Part shown: in pieces, positions 32,388-41,315 of the stretch
How the letters are laid out: the number at the start of each line of letters is the position of its first letter
Numbering within the stretch: the first letter of the stretch is position 1
NCBI RefSeq assembly: GCF_002160525.1
Contig: NZ_NFKT01000028.1
Location: 1-64,000, forward strand
Source of the DNA: Lachnoclostridium sp. An169
GTDB taxonomy: Bacteria > Bacillota > Clostridia > Lachnospirales > Lachnospiraceae
DNA length: 64,000 bases
Reading direction: 5' to 3'
The notes under the pieces: generated by a model
Databases searched by the model: none
Seen by the model: only the letters and a program-made list of their open reading frames with translations
Told to the model about the DNA's origin: nothing
Translations under genes and position numbers: made by a program

Positions 32388-35300
32388 TTACAGCCGACTG
32401 TAAATTTTATTAATAAAGATGGCATTTACCTTCCATTTCTCCCCCGGATCTGTATGGAATACAATCTCAAGAGCTCCGTCCCGTTCATGTACAACCGGAA
32501 CTGTCCTGCACTGATATCTTCCCGGTCTTCTTCTGCTTCCCCGAAGGGATATCCCGCACTCCGGGACCGCAAGATGGGTCAGGGAGCTTTCCTCTTCATC
32601 TCCCGAAATAACCAGCAGGTCGTACCGTCCTGCCGGAAGCTCCACGGCAAAAGCAGTTTCTTCCGTCCCCTCTGCAAAGTCTTTTCTCATCGAGTCCGGC
32701 AGATCCCTGCCGACGATCCGCGGCATTCCCGCCGCAAATCCGTATCCCCGGCCAGCGCTGTAACTCTCCGCTCCGACCGGTCTCGGGCCGCCGGCAGAAA
32801 GGATTGCTCTTTCTGCTTCCACGATCTGCTTTTCATAGACATCATCATACTGCTTTGCTCTGTCATTTGTAAAGTCAAAAACATAAGGCGTCATGGGATA
32901 GTGAAGCTGATCCGCATAACCGTATGGACAGACAAAGGCGTCCACTGCCTTATAAAATTCCGTGTCCTCATTTTCCCCGAGGAAAATTCTCCTGTGGGTA
33001 TGCGCTGCATGATGAACCAGGACCTCCGGATTCTCGTCTCCGGCATAATTTTCCTCATCTTTCTGTGCATTTGCGCCGCTGGGTTCTGCTTCTCCAAAGC
33101 ACACCGTCTCCTCGGCATGCATTTCCCCTGAGAATACACGTCCGCCAATTTCCTCCGGCAGCCATATTCGCAGAGTGGCGTCCGCTGTGCAATGCACCCG
33201 GATCCACGCCGTCCGTCCCTCTCTCATCCCGGCTGACACTTCAAAGCCGCCGGGGGCAAGCAGTCCTTCAAAACTGCACTCCTGCCAGGGGCCGTACTTT
33301 TCTGACAGATACCGCCCGTCCGCAGCATACTGGGTTTTCTGTGCTGCATAGCGGTCCTTTCCATCGGGAATCGCGGGGAAAACATGTATCACTCCATCAA
33401 TTTCCTGCAGCAGAAGAAGATTGATTACTTCCGTCACCCCTCCGGAAAATTCGCACATCACCGGAAGATAGTTCGCAGGTTTGGTCAGATGGCAGTAATT
33501 GATAAAACGCTCCGACTCTTCATAGCCCAGACCGTTGGTATGGGTCATCAGATCCAGCCCTTTTTCACAGAGAATCCGCACCGCGCTCTCCCCGGCTCCC
33601 ATGCGGGCGGCTGCAGCTGCAATCCATTCCGATCCAAATGTCCCGACCTCGGTATTTTCCGCCGCATACCGGATGGCATTTTCCGCGGTTTCCCGAAGCT
33701 GCTCCGGGCTCCCGGCATGGACTTCTCCGGCGGGAAACACCGGCATCAGCACCGAAGGATGGCGCAGGAAAACATGATCCTGCACAGAAGCCGAGTCCTT
33801 CCACCGCTTTTGATCTGCCGTCCGCGCATACTCCGGCATTCCGCTGAGAAGTTCCCCAATCTGCTCTTTTTCGCGCTCCGGCCGGTCAAGAATCTCCGCC
33901 GCGCGCAGGGCGTCTGCCGCAAGCTGCTTTAGCGCAGCCGTGGTAATGACTGTATCCTCTGCCACCGGTCCCTGTTCGGGACAGATATCATAGCGGATAT
34001 GGCGGATTCCGTCCCCGTCTTTCTCCGAAATCTCCCGGTAAAAATCAAGAATCTCCAGAAAAGCCGGATAAGCTTTTTCCCTGAGGAATGCCTCATCCCC
34101 CGTATATTCATAATATTTCCACAGAAACAGGGCGCACCAGGGCTGTATACAATTATAAAGCGGATGGGGGTAATCCAGAGCCCACCCCTTCTTTCCGTAG
34201 ATTCTCTCTGCAAATTCGCGGGCATCCTCCCGGTAAGACAGAAATGTGTTGCAGAACACCTTCGCCTGTTCTGTGTGATTGGAAGCAAATGTCCCGTAAA
34301 ATGCCGTCTGGATATTCACATCCCAGTACCACATGCTCCCCCACATGCAGGGGCGGCGGATATCCCACAGACCGCTCAGGCCGCATGCCTGCTCCGGATA
34401 TTTTCCTCCTTCTCTGATGCTGCATCCCATAAGATACACGTAGAGGTGCCAGAGAGTTTCCAGATACCGGTCGGGAAGGTTCACGCTGCTCTTCCAGAAG
34501 TTCTTCCATTTTTCCCGGTGCGCATTCTCCTGCGCCGCGCTGTTATTGTACAGCTCTTTCGCCGCTCTCCGGGCGCAGCCTTCTCCCGGAAGAAGGGACA
34601 CCGTCACGGTCAGCCTCTCTCTGCCTTTTGGAAGCTGAATTCCTCCTGCATCGGATATGGCATCTGTCTCGTCCGCACCGGACCATCGGATTTTTGAGCC
34701 GACTTCCGCTTCCTCTCCTGTCCCGATATACACCGCCGTCTCCTGAACATACCCGCCAGAGTCCTGTCCATCCTCTGCAAATCTGCACCACATCCGAAGA
34801 CATTCCGGATCGTGCTTCTTTTCATAGACATAAGCTTCCTGCCCCCGGCCTTCCTGCCGCCACAGGTCCGTATTCTCCCAGAGTCCGGCTTCCGTCTGGG
34901 TCAGGCTGACCATGACAGCATCCGTCTCCGGAGCCGCCCAGATCTCCGCCCCCACACGGTACTTTCCCGTTCCTGCGGTAAAACGGATCTTCGCCTCCTC
35001 AACAGAAAGGTCCAGGGAGGAATGTTCCATGTCCACTTTTTCCGAAAAAGATAAAACAGCTTCTCCCCCCTGCGGATAACTGCTTCCGCCATATACCGGT
35101 CTCCCCGTATCCGCCGCCGGATTCAGGGTGCGGGTATAATGGCTGCGGTCAAAATCCGGCTGCTTTCTCGCCTCGTCCACAAGCGCCTTTATCTCGGGAA
35201 ATGTCTTTTCCCTGCGCGCCGGATCATCGAATGTTCCTTCCTTTTTCTCCCTGTAGAGGATATGATAGTAACAGTCATAATGGTTCAGGGCAATCCGGAG

Positions 35301-35414
35301 TTTCCCCTCACTGTAATACACCATTGCCCCGATCTTCCCGTTTCCCACAGGAAGCGCATTATGCCAGAAGGTCTCAACATTTTGAAAACTGATCTTATGG
35401 GTCTGACGTTTCAT
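32388..35414 (-). CDS. GH95-like glycoside hydrolase with C-terminal beta-sandwich domain
   Basis: 1008 aa, no signal peptide. The N-terminal domain opens with FWHNALPVGNGKIGAMVYYS, a hallmark of GH95-type (alpha-L-fucosidase/galactosidase) N-domains. An (alpha/alpha)6 barrel at about 300-690 contains GLSGLWDIRRPCMWGSMWYW and DVNIQTAFYGTFASNHTEQA. Residues 880-1008 (GRGYGFAAGMPR, ELPAGRYDLLVISGDEEESS, GEKWKVNAIFINKI) resemble the galactose-binding-like module of rhamnogalacturonan acetylesterases. ATG 35414 follows AGGAGG. Sandwiched between lyase and GH88 genes, it likely removes a neutral sugar from uronic-acid oligosaccharides; substrate unknown, family placement moderate. Confidence 0.75.
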   Translation of the reverse strand: MKRQTHKISFQNVETFWHNALPVGNGKIGAMVYYSEGKLRIALNHYDCYYHILYREKKEGTFDDPARREKTFPEIKALVDEARKQPDFDRSHYTRTLNPAADTGRPVYGGSSYPQGGEAVLSFSEKVDMEHSSLDLSVEEAKIRFTAGTGKYRVGAEIWAAPETDAVMVSLTQTEAGLWENTDLWRQEGRGQEAYVYEKKHDPECLRMWCRFAEDGQDSGGYVQETAVYIGTGEEAEVGSKIRWSGADETDAISDAGGIQLPKGRERLTVTVSLLPGEGCARRAAKELYNNSAAQENAHREKWKNFWKSSVNLPDRYLETLWHLYVYLMGCSIREGGKYPEQACGLSGLWDIRRPCMWGSMWYWDVNIQTAFYGTFASNHTEQAKVFCNTFLSYREDAREFAERIYGKKGWALDYPHPLYNCIQPWCALFLWKYYEYTGDEAFLREKAYPAFLEILDFYREISEKDGDGIRHIRYDICPEQGPVAEDTVITTAALKQLAADALRAAEILDRPEREKEQIGELLSGMPEYARTADQKRWKDSASVQDHVFLRHPSVLMPVFPAGEVHAGSPEQLRETAENAIRYAAENTEVGTFGSEWIAAAAARMGAGESAVRILCEKGLDLMTHTNGLGYEESERFINYCHLTKPANYLPVMCEFSGGVTEVINLLLLQEIDGVIHVFPAIPDGKDRYAAQKTQYAADGRYLSEKYGPWQECSFEGLLAPGGFEVSAGMREGRTAWIRVHCTADATLRIWLPEEIGGRVFSGEMHAEETVCFGEAEPSGANAQKDEENYAGDENPEVLVHHAAHTHRRIFLGENEDTEFYKAVDAFVCPYGYADQLHYPMTPYVFDFTNDRAKQYDDVYEKQIVEAERAILSAGGPRPVGAESYSAGRGYGFAAGMPRIVGRDLPDSMRKDFAEGTEETAFAVELPAGRYDLLVISGDEEESSLTHLAVPECGISLRGSRRRPGRYQCRTVPVVHERDGALEIVFHTDPGEKWKVNAIFINKIYSRL

Positions 35415-35440
35415 GTGTTCCGCCCTCCTCTCCTGCGTGA

Positions 35441-37444
35441 TTACCACGCAAGGATCTCTCCGCTGATCATCTTCTCTTTCTCATTTGTGCGGTCAAACAG
35501 CACAGCCTTTCCGTGTCCCAGACAGTTTTCCCACTTCAGGATATCCGTTGGAGTCATAACCTCCTGATGGCAGAGGAAGAGCACATATTCTCTTTCCCCG
35601 TCCGTGATCCGAAGTCCTTCTGCCTGCTCTGCAGGATAATCGATCTCATTTACCACGGAATGAAGCGGGATCTGTTCGATCTTCACGGGATGTACGACTC
35701 CCTTCCTGCCTCCGTTAATCACCGTTATCCTGCGGCAGAAGCCTTCCGCCTGCATTTTCAGCCGGCAGGTCCTGTTGGGATGCCTCTCATTATAATAGCA
35801 GGACTGCTCCGTATCTTCCAGTACATATTCTTCCGGCAGGGAACTGATAAACTGCAGATAAGCTTCCGCGTCCCTTCCGGTAAAATGAACGCGCTGTTCT
35901 TCTATTTCCACAGTCCCGTTCCCGTCAAAATGGAAAAAGCTGTCGTATGTATGCTGCCCATGCGCATGGAAATCGTCGGCGATCACATAGATATCCGGAC
36001 GGATCCACACAATTTTCCGGTTCACAAGCACTCCCTTCTCCCAGTATCCAAGGTGGCTGCCCTCCACGAAACTTCCCGTTTTTCCTTCATAGTACTGCTG
36101 TTTCATGCAGGTGCAGAGATTCTGATAGATCCACGAATTCTCACACTCTGCGAAACCTTTTCCATCCACAAGAACCGTGTTGTGCGCGGACGCCTCCTTG
36201 AACCGGAATCGTTCCGGGCCGTCCACATAGGTAAAACGCCCCGAATCCACAAGAACGTCCTCCCCGCCGATCACCAGGTCTATATGGAGCTTGTCGGCAT
36301 GGCCGTGTCCGCCGCCGGTCTCGCCGCAGTGGAAATGAAGCAGATCCGCCTTATCATCCCACCCGCTTCTCATATAATAGTTTCCTCCGAAAGGAAGCTC
36401 TGCGGATACAAAATCCGGTTTCTCCGCGGGAATGGAAGCATATTTTTCTGCTCCCGCCAGTCCGAATCTCCACACACTGTCATAATCGAGAATCGGGAAT
36501 CCGCCTGATTTGAGCACACCGTCTCCAAGCACGTATGCCCCCGCAGTAATCTGGTCTCTTAAATCAGAAGCATCGCTGTCGCCCTGGGCGAACTGTGTGT
36601 GGTCCGGTTTCTTCCACATATAGTCCACATACGCCATCCGTTTTACCGCACTGCGGACTTCCTCCGGCATCTTTATGCCGGCACGCTCCCCGTAGTAGAA
36701 TGCGGTCAGGAAGCAGTGATATACCTCATTGTGATACATGGGCGACTGTTCCCACTGCATACCGTCGTGAAGCACCTGTATCTTTGCCGTCTCGGTAAGT
36801 CTTCTGAGCGCCTCCTCCATACATTCCCCGGAATCCGGAAGGACAGCGGAGAGAAGCAGCAGTCCGCATCCCTCCAGGACGCCCCAGTTGCTGATATATT
36901 TGTGGGGCTGAAAATGTTCCATCAGCCTTGTCTGGTGTTTTCTCAGAGCCCCCTCCACTTTTTTCAGAAAATTCTCATCCGCTGCCGGGCTGTCCAGTAT
37001 AAGCGGAAGGGAGGTAAGCCAGGTCTCCGCACGGATTCCTGTCTCCAGCGTTCTCCACGGTCCCAGATCAATATTTTCTCCCGGCTCTGCCCGGTCAATC
37101 CAGTCGGACATCAGCCGCACATAATTTTCCGCATAGCGTTCCACCCCGGTGAACCGGTAAGCCTGCGCAAGGCAGGGCAGAAAACGGTGCCGGTTAAACT
37201 GCCAGAGGAATTCCCGGTCTCCCCGGGGAATCAGGCTCCAGTCAATCTCTTTTTCAAAATGCACCGGCTCCCAGGTCCGCTCCATATCCCACCGGAAGTC
37301 AAAGAGAAACGTATTTTCACAGGCATCGTCCGCAGTACGCAGTACATGCTCCACATCCTCCGCCCATTTTTCCCGGCAGTAGTCCGCGATTCCCGCCGCG
37401 TCATCCACGCCGAATATTTCCACCATTCTTCTCAACCATTCCAT
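35441..37444 (-). CDS. heparinase II/III-family polysaccharide lyase
   Basis: About 667 aa, cytoplasmic by sequence. An N-terminal helical toroid (residues 1-320) is followed by the heparinase II/III beta-sandwich: FGGNYYMRSGWDDKADLLHF, GETGGGHGHADKLHIDLVIG, the DSGRFTY strand and SAHNTVLVDGKGF. The Tyr and His residues in these motifs correspond to catalytic and metal positions of PL12/PL15/PL21 relatives. It cleaves uronic-acid glycosidic bonds by beta-elimination; whether heparan, hyaluronan, alginate or another acidic glycan is not decidable here. The best Shine-Dalgarno site (GGAGG, 7 nt) selects ATG 37444 among several upstream starts. Confidence 0.87.
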   Translation of the reverse strand: MEWLRRMVEIFGVDDAAGIADYCREKWAEDVEHVLRTADDACENTFLFDFRWDMERTWEPVHFEKEIDWSLIPRGDREFLWQFNRHRFLPCLAQAYRFTGVERYAENYVRLMSDWIDRAEPGENIDLGPWRTLETGIRAETWLTSLPLILDSPAADENFLKKVEGALRKHQTRLMEHFQPHKYISNWGVLEGCGLLLLSAVLPDSGECMEEALRRLTETAKIQVLHDGMQWEQSPMYHNEVYHCFLTAFYYGERAGIKMPEEVRSAVKRMAYVDYMWKKPDHTQFAQGDSDASDLRDQITAGAYVLGDGVLKSGGFPILDYDSVWRFGLAGAEKYASIPAEKPDFVSAELPFGGNYYMRSGWDDKADLLHFHCGETGGGHGHADKLHIDLVIGGEDVLVDSGRFTYVDGPERFRFKEASAHNTVLVDGKGFAECENSWIYQNLCTCMKQQYYEGKTGSFVEGSHLGYWEKGVLVNRKIVWIRPDIYVIADDFHAHGQHTYDSFFHFDGNGTVEIEEQRVHFTGRDAEAYLQFISSLPEEYVLEDTEQSCYYNERHPNRTCRLKMQAEGFCRRITVINGGRKGVVHPVKIEQIPLHSVVNEIDYPAEQAEGLRITDGEREYVLFLCHQEVMTPTDILKWENCLGHGKAVLFDRTNEKEKMISGEILAW

Positions 37445-37573
37445 ATCCATGCCTCCATGAACTCCTGCTTTCCAACCTTTCTCATTTTCCACTCTCCCCT
37501 CTATTCCCAACATTCCTCTTTTCATCTGTTCCTTCTAAATCTTCCACTCTTCTCCCCTCTCAGGCGAACAGCT

Positions 37574-37887
37574 CTGCTGTGATGCCTGCATTGCCGCGAA
37601 GGCCCGTATCGGAACGCCGGCACTTAGGTCACGTCCTTTGCGGCCTTAGATAATATGAAGTGACCTCACATTTGTAACAACGCGGATTTACCTGTATACT
37701 AAGGTTTGAACAAAAAAGGTAACAGGGATTACCGCATACAAAAGGAGATTACTATGTATAGAATAATCAAAATTGGGATGGATGTCCATAGTAAAAATTA
37801 CACACTCTGTGCAATGGAACCAGTACCGCTGCGTTACGATCCCGAGCGCAAGCGCGGCCGCCGCGGCAATGTCAGGCATCACAGCAG
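37574..37887. repeat. long inverted repeat flanking the IS110 remnant
   Basis: CTGCTGTGATGCCTG-CATTGCCGCG at 37574-37598 recurs in inverted orientation at 37862-37887 with a single extra base; weaker similarity continues inward (ATCGGAACGC against ATCGTAACGC). Within the left half, AGGTCAC (37625-37631) and GTGACCT form another inverted pair. The transposase fragment lies between the arms, so the repeat probably marks the debris of a rearranged element. Confidence 0.6.
37754..37828 (+). pseudogene. IS110-family transposase remnant (first ~24 codons)
   Basis: After AAAGGAG, ATG 37754 opens MYRIIKIGMDVHSKNYTLCA then MEPV. This is the N-terminus of IS110 DEDD transposases, whose first catalytic Asp lies in GMDVHS. 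Similarity stops after about 24 residues and the frame then runs into unrelated arginine-rich sequence, so the gene is truncated. About 130 bp of the element's upstream non-coding end seems to remain (from about 37625). In IS621-like IS110 elements this end encodes the bridge RNA. The gap 37445-37904 holds nothing else I can support. Confidence 0.75.
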
Positions 37888-37904
37888 GGCGTCCGGCCTG
37901 ATTC

Positions 37905-38768
37905 TTACTCCTTCACTGCCCCGCCAGTAACTCCCGCGATGATCTTGTTCGACAGGAAGATATACAACACAAATGTCGGCAGGAATACGATGATGACGCC
38001 CGCGAACAGTCCCGCCCAGTCGCCGGAGTATTTCATGGACTGCACGATCGCCTGCAGACCGGTGGAGACGGTACGCAGCTCTGTCTTGTTTGCGAAGATC
38101 AGGGCCATGAAATATTCATTCCATATGGTAATGAAGTTAAAGATCGTCAGTGTCACGATACCCGGCTGCGCCAGCGGGAACATGATCTTCCAGAACGCTT
38201 TGGACGGAGTACATCCGTCGATCTCCGCAGCTTCCTCCAGTGCCTTCGGAAGGGAGATAAAAAATCCGGACAGGAAGAACACGCCGAACGGCACATTCAC
38301 ACAGATGTATAGGATGATCAGCACCCATCTGGAACCTACAAGACCGAGGGATGTCGCCATCTTAAAGAGCGGCATGACAAGCATAACCGACGGGATGGAC
38401 ATACCCACAACGAAAATATTATTTACCAGATTCTTTCCTTTGAACTGGATCCTTGCCAGCACATACGCCGCAGGGGAAGCGATCAGGATCACGCCCGCGC
38501 AGCCTGCCGCACAGTAGATAATACTGTTGAGGAAGTATGTACCGAGTTTATGTCTCTGAAGCACGTTCAGATAGTTCTCAAAGTGAAGTCCGCTCTGAAG
38601 CAGCCCGTCGTTGTAGATCTCGCTCGTGGTACTTAAGGACGCGATAAATATCCAGCCGATCATCGCCACGGTAAATATAAGCCAGATCGCCAGCGGGATA
38701 TATTTCGGCAGATGACGGATTTCTTTCTTCAGACTGTGTTTTTCTTTATATTGAACTTTCATCTTCAT
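37905..38768 (-). CDS. sugar ABC transporter permease (MalG/YurM type)
   Basis: 287 aa, six membrane segments, EAA loop ALEEAAEIDGCTPSKAFWKI followed by MFPLAQPG, C-terminal IFLSNKIIAGVTGGAVKE. Carbohydrate permease of the CUT1 class, second permease of an SBP-permease-permease operon. Its downstream edge is close to the IS110 debris; the gene itself is intact. Confidence 0.94.
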   Translation of the reverse strand: MKMKVQYKEKHSLKKEIRHLPKYIPLAIWLIFTVAMIGWIFIASLSTTSEIYNDGLLQSGLHFENYLNVLQRHKLGTYFLNSIIYCAAGCAGVILIASPAAYVLARIQFKGKNLVNNIFVVGMSIPSVMLVMPLFKMATSLGLVGSRWVLIILYICVNVPFGVFFLSGFFISLPKALEEAAEIDGCTPSKAFWKIMFPLAQPGIVTLTIFNFITIWNEYFMALIFANKTELRTVSTGLQAIVQSMKYSGDWAGLFAGVIIVFLPTFVLYIFLSNKIIAGVTGGAVKE

Positions 38769-38774
38769 TTCCTC

Positions 38775-39680
38775 CTACTCTGCCTCTTCCGACGGAATCA
38801 GCCGGTTGAGAACGGTATTTACGATCAGGATCAGTACCATGATCAGAACGCCTGCCGTAGCGCCCGCGCCCACATCCAGTTCCGTGCTCGCGGTTCCGGC
38901 GTTGCTTCCGAATACGACTTCATACATATAGATCATAGGTGTTACCGTGGCGTTTTCCGTGTTGAAGGAGAACAGGCTTGAGTAGACGAAGAATCCTGCT
39001 GCCGCACCGGAATACAGCACGATACATCTCTTGATGATATCCTTGAGAAGCGGAAGGGTGATCCTTGTAAACTGCTGCCAGCCGCCTGCGCCTTCGATCC
39101 GCGCCGCCTCGTAGTAGTCTGCCGGAATTCCGTCGATCCCGGCGATCAGGATCAGCATGTAGAATCCAACCCCGGCGAAACCGTATGCGATCATCATGGC
39201 AAGGAACAGATGCTCCGGAGACGTCCACTGGAAGTTCGCCATGTAGTCCCAGTGAAGGAAAGTAAAGAGCTTGCGGAGCATACCGTACTGGTTATTGAAC
39301 ACATACTGCAGCCACATTGCAACCAGCGCTACCGAGCTGATGATGTGGGGCAGGTACAGCATTGCCCTCCAGAAGTTCTTTCCCTTGATTCCGGAAGTGA
39401 TAATGACCGCATAGAACATAGCCAGACACAGGATCACGATACCCCCGATGATCCAGATCTTCATAAAGTTGATCATTGCCTGCCGGAACAGCGGGCTGTT
39501 AATGACCTTCACATATTTATCCAGTCCGACGAAATCCCAGCTGCTCATCTCATCGGTGATGAATCCGACCTGGTTAAAACTCATCATGATCGTCCTCACC
39601 GCAGGATAGAGGAAGATCACGATCATAACCAGGACTGCAGGCGTCAGGAAACGGATCGCAAACCATTGTTTTTTCTTCAT
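38775..39680 (-). CDS. sugar ABC transporter permease (MalF/UgpA type)
   Basis: 301 aa, six membrane segments, EAA loop YYEAARIEGAGGWQQFTRIT followed by LPLLKD. N-terminal WFAIRFLTPAVLVMIVIFLY. Pairs with the MalG-type permease 6 bp downstream. Confidence 0.94.
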   Translation of the reverse strand: MKKKQWFAIRFLTPAVLVMIVIFLYPAVRTIMMSFNQVGFITDEMSSWDFVGLDKYVKVINSPLFRQAMINFMKIWIIGGIVILCLAMFYAVIITSGIKGKNFWRAMLYLPHIISSVALVAMWLQYVFNNQYGMLRKLFTFLHWDYMANFQWTSPEHLFLAMMIAYGFAGVGFYMLILIAGIDGIPADYYEAARIEGAGGWQQFTRITLPLLKDIIKRCIVLYSGAAAGFFVYSSLFSFNTENATVTPMIYMYEVVFGSNAGTASTELDVGAGATAGVLIMVLILIVNTVLNRLIPSEEAE

Positions 39681-39744
39681 TTTCTGTCAGTCCTTTCTCA
39701 AACATAAAACCTGTTTACTTCTTAAAAGCTGTTTACATAAAGAT

Positions 39745-39771
39745 GGAAGAGGTTCATCAATCCCCTCTTCC
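39745..39771 (-). terminator. stem-loop between binding-protein and permease genes
   Basis: GGAAGAGG (39745-39752) pairs with CCTCTTCC (39764-39771), 11-nt loop, with ATCTTTATG following on the minus strand. A stem here usually stabilises the abundant binding-protein message or partly terminates it, giving more binding protein than permease. Confidence 0.6.
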
Positions 39772-39801
39772 ACCGATTGCTTTCATGGCCGGCGCTGCAC
39801 T

Positions 39802-41130
39802 TTACTGTGCTGCTGCAGCAGCCATATTGTTTACAAACTCATCTGCCGTGATCTGTCCGGAAGCAAGTTTAATGAAGTTCTCCTGAATCGTCGGAGCGAT
39901 ATCCGGGTTGGATGTGATATCAGCGCCGCTGTTGAGTGCAACCTGATTGGACTCGAATACGCCCTTCATGCTCTCAAGGCTTGCCGGCCATGCTGTATCT
40001 ACTGTAGCCGGTGTCGTACCTGCCTCATCCACCATCTTCTGGTCCATCTCCGGGCTCAGCGCATAAGCGATGAATTCCATGGCAAGTTCCGGATCCGCTG
40101 TGTTCTTGTTTACAGCGAGCATCGTACATCCTGCCGGGTCCTCTACACCGCATTTGTTCTGTCCGTCAGCAACATCCGGGAAGGAGAATCCGCCCCATTT
40201 GAAGTCCGGTCCTGTCACAGAGGAGACTTCTGTCGTAAGGCCTGTCAGGTTGTAGTACATAGCGACTTTTCCGCTTCCGATGTCCTGCTGTCCTGCCGGG
40301 TATTTGTTTCCGCCTACATTTGCGTCAAAGTATCCCTTATTTGCAAAGTCTTCATATGCTTTCGCCATATTTACGACCGCTTCGTCTTTCCACATCTCGC
40401 CTGTCTTGTCGTTTACAAGCTGCTGTACCCACTCCTGGCCTTTTTCTCTTGCCAGGTACATTCCCGGAAGCCAGGATGCATAAGCATCGTCAAATGTGAT
40501 CGGCACATATCCTGCCTCTTTGATCTTCGCGCATGCCGCATCGAGTTCTTCCCATGTCTTCGGTTCTGCAGTAACTCCCGCTTCATCAAAGATCGCCTTA
40601 TTGTACATGAACAGTGACATCCACGGTTTGTATCCCACTGCCGGCTGGATATCAAGTCCTGTCATGCTCTTCGGTGTAGCAAGAAGGCTCGGAAGAACGA
40701 TCTCGGAAAGTTTCTTTCCGTCCGTGGCCTGATATGCCTTGTCCACATAATCTGTCAGGTCAAGCACATAGTCGTTTAAGTCGATCTCAAGCGGATACTC
40801 AAAGATATCGATGGTCTCGCCGCCATCCAGTGCCGGTTTGAGCACCTTCTTGTTGTCACGGCCGCACCACTGGACTTCCACTTTCACGTTCGGATGTTCC
40901 TCCATGAATCCGTCGATGATCTGCTGCCATACCATTCCCTGGGGCTCTGTATCGTTCCACATGGACCAGTAGACCAGTGTTCCGGAGAGATCGTCGCCGC
41001 CCTCTGTGCCTTCATTTGTCTGCTTGTCCGCATCTTCCTTCGGCTCATCGGAACTGCTCCCGCATCCTGCCATTCCAAGTCCCATTGTCAGGGCCATCGC
41101 TGCTGCCAGTACTTTTTTGTACTTCTTCAT
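39802..41130 (-). CDS. sugar ABC transporter solute-binding lipoprotein
   Basis: 442 aa. Signal peptide MKKYKKVLAAAMALTMGLGM with lipobox Cys at AGCGSS, an acidic linker, and a CUT1-type binding fold (SGTLVYWSMWNDTEPQGMVW, GFMEEHPNVKVEVQWCG, LFMYNKAIFDEAGVTAEPKT, AMEFIAYALSPEMDQKMVDE). First gene of the operon with the two permeases; feeds the lyase/GH88 set. Upstream on the minus strand TTTCCA and TAAAAT form a possible promoter, with the palindrome CCAAAA-TTTC-TTTTGG nearby. Confidence 0.94.
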   Translation of the reverse strand: MKKYKKVLAAAMALTMGLGMAGCGSSSDEPKEDADKQTNEGTEGGDDLSGTLVYWSMWNDTEPQGMVWQQIIDGFMEEHPNVKVEVQWCGRDNKKVLKPALDGGETIDIFEYPLEIDLNDYVLDLTDYVDKAYQATDGKKLSEIVLPSLLATPKSMTGLDIQPAVGYKPWMSLFMYNKAIFDEAGVTAEPKTWEELDAACAKIKEAGYVPITFDDAYASWLPGMYLAREKGQEWVQQLVNDKTGEMWKDEAVVNMAKAYEDFANKGYFDANVGGNKYPAGQQDIGSGKVAMYYNLTGLTTEVSSVTGPDFKWGGFSFPDVADGQNKCGVEDPAGCTMLAVNKNTADPELAMEFIAYALSPEMDQKMVDEAGTTPATVDTAWPASLESMKGVFESNQVALNSGADITSNPDIAPTIQENFIKLASGQITADEFVNNMAAAAAQ

Positions 41131-41315
41131 AAATCAAATACCTCCTTCGATTTTTCCCCGGGAAGTTATCTTCCCTTTCGTTTTGATGGCTTTATTTTAT
41201 CGCCAAAATTTCTTTTGGAAAATGTGAATTGGTATCTGACCGTAATGGAAAATATTAAACCGGGTTTCCGTCTGCCGTACTGCCGCCTCCCTGCCGCGTC
41301 TGCGCCCGTGTACCG

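Noticed and set aside
37688-37882. 64-codon minus-strand ORF over the IS110 debris
   Set aside because: It is antisense to the recognisable transposase start and has low-complexity alanine-rich sequence; best explained as a shadow.
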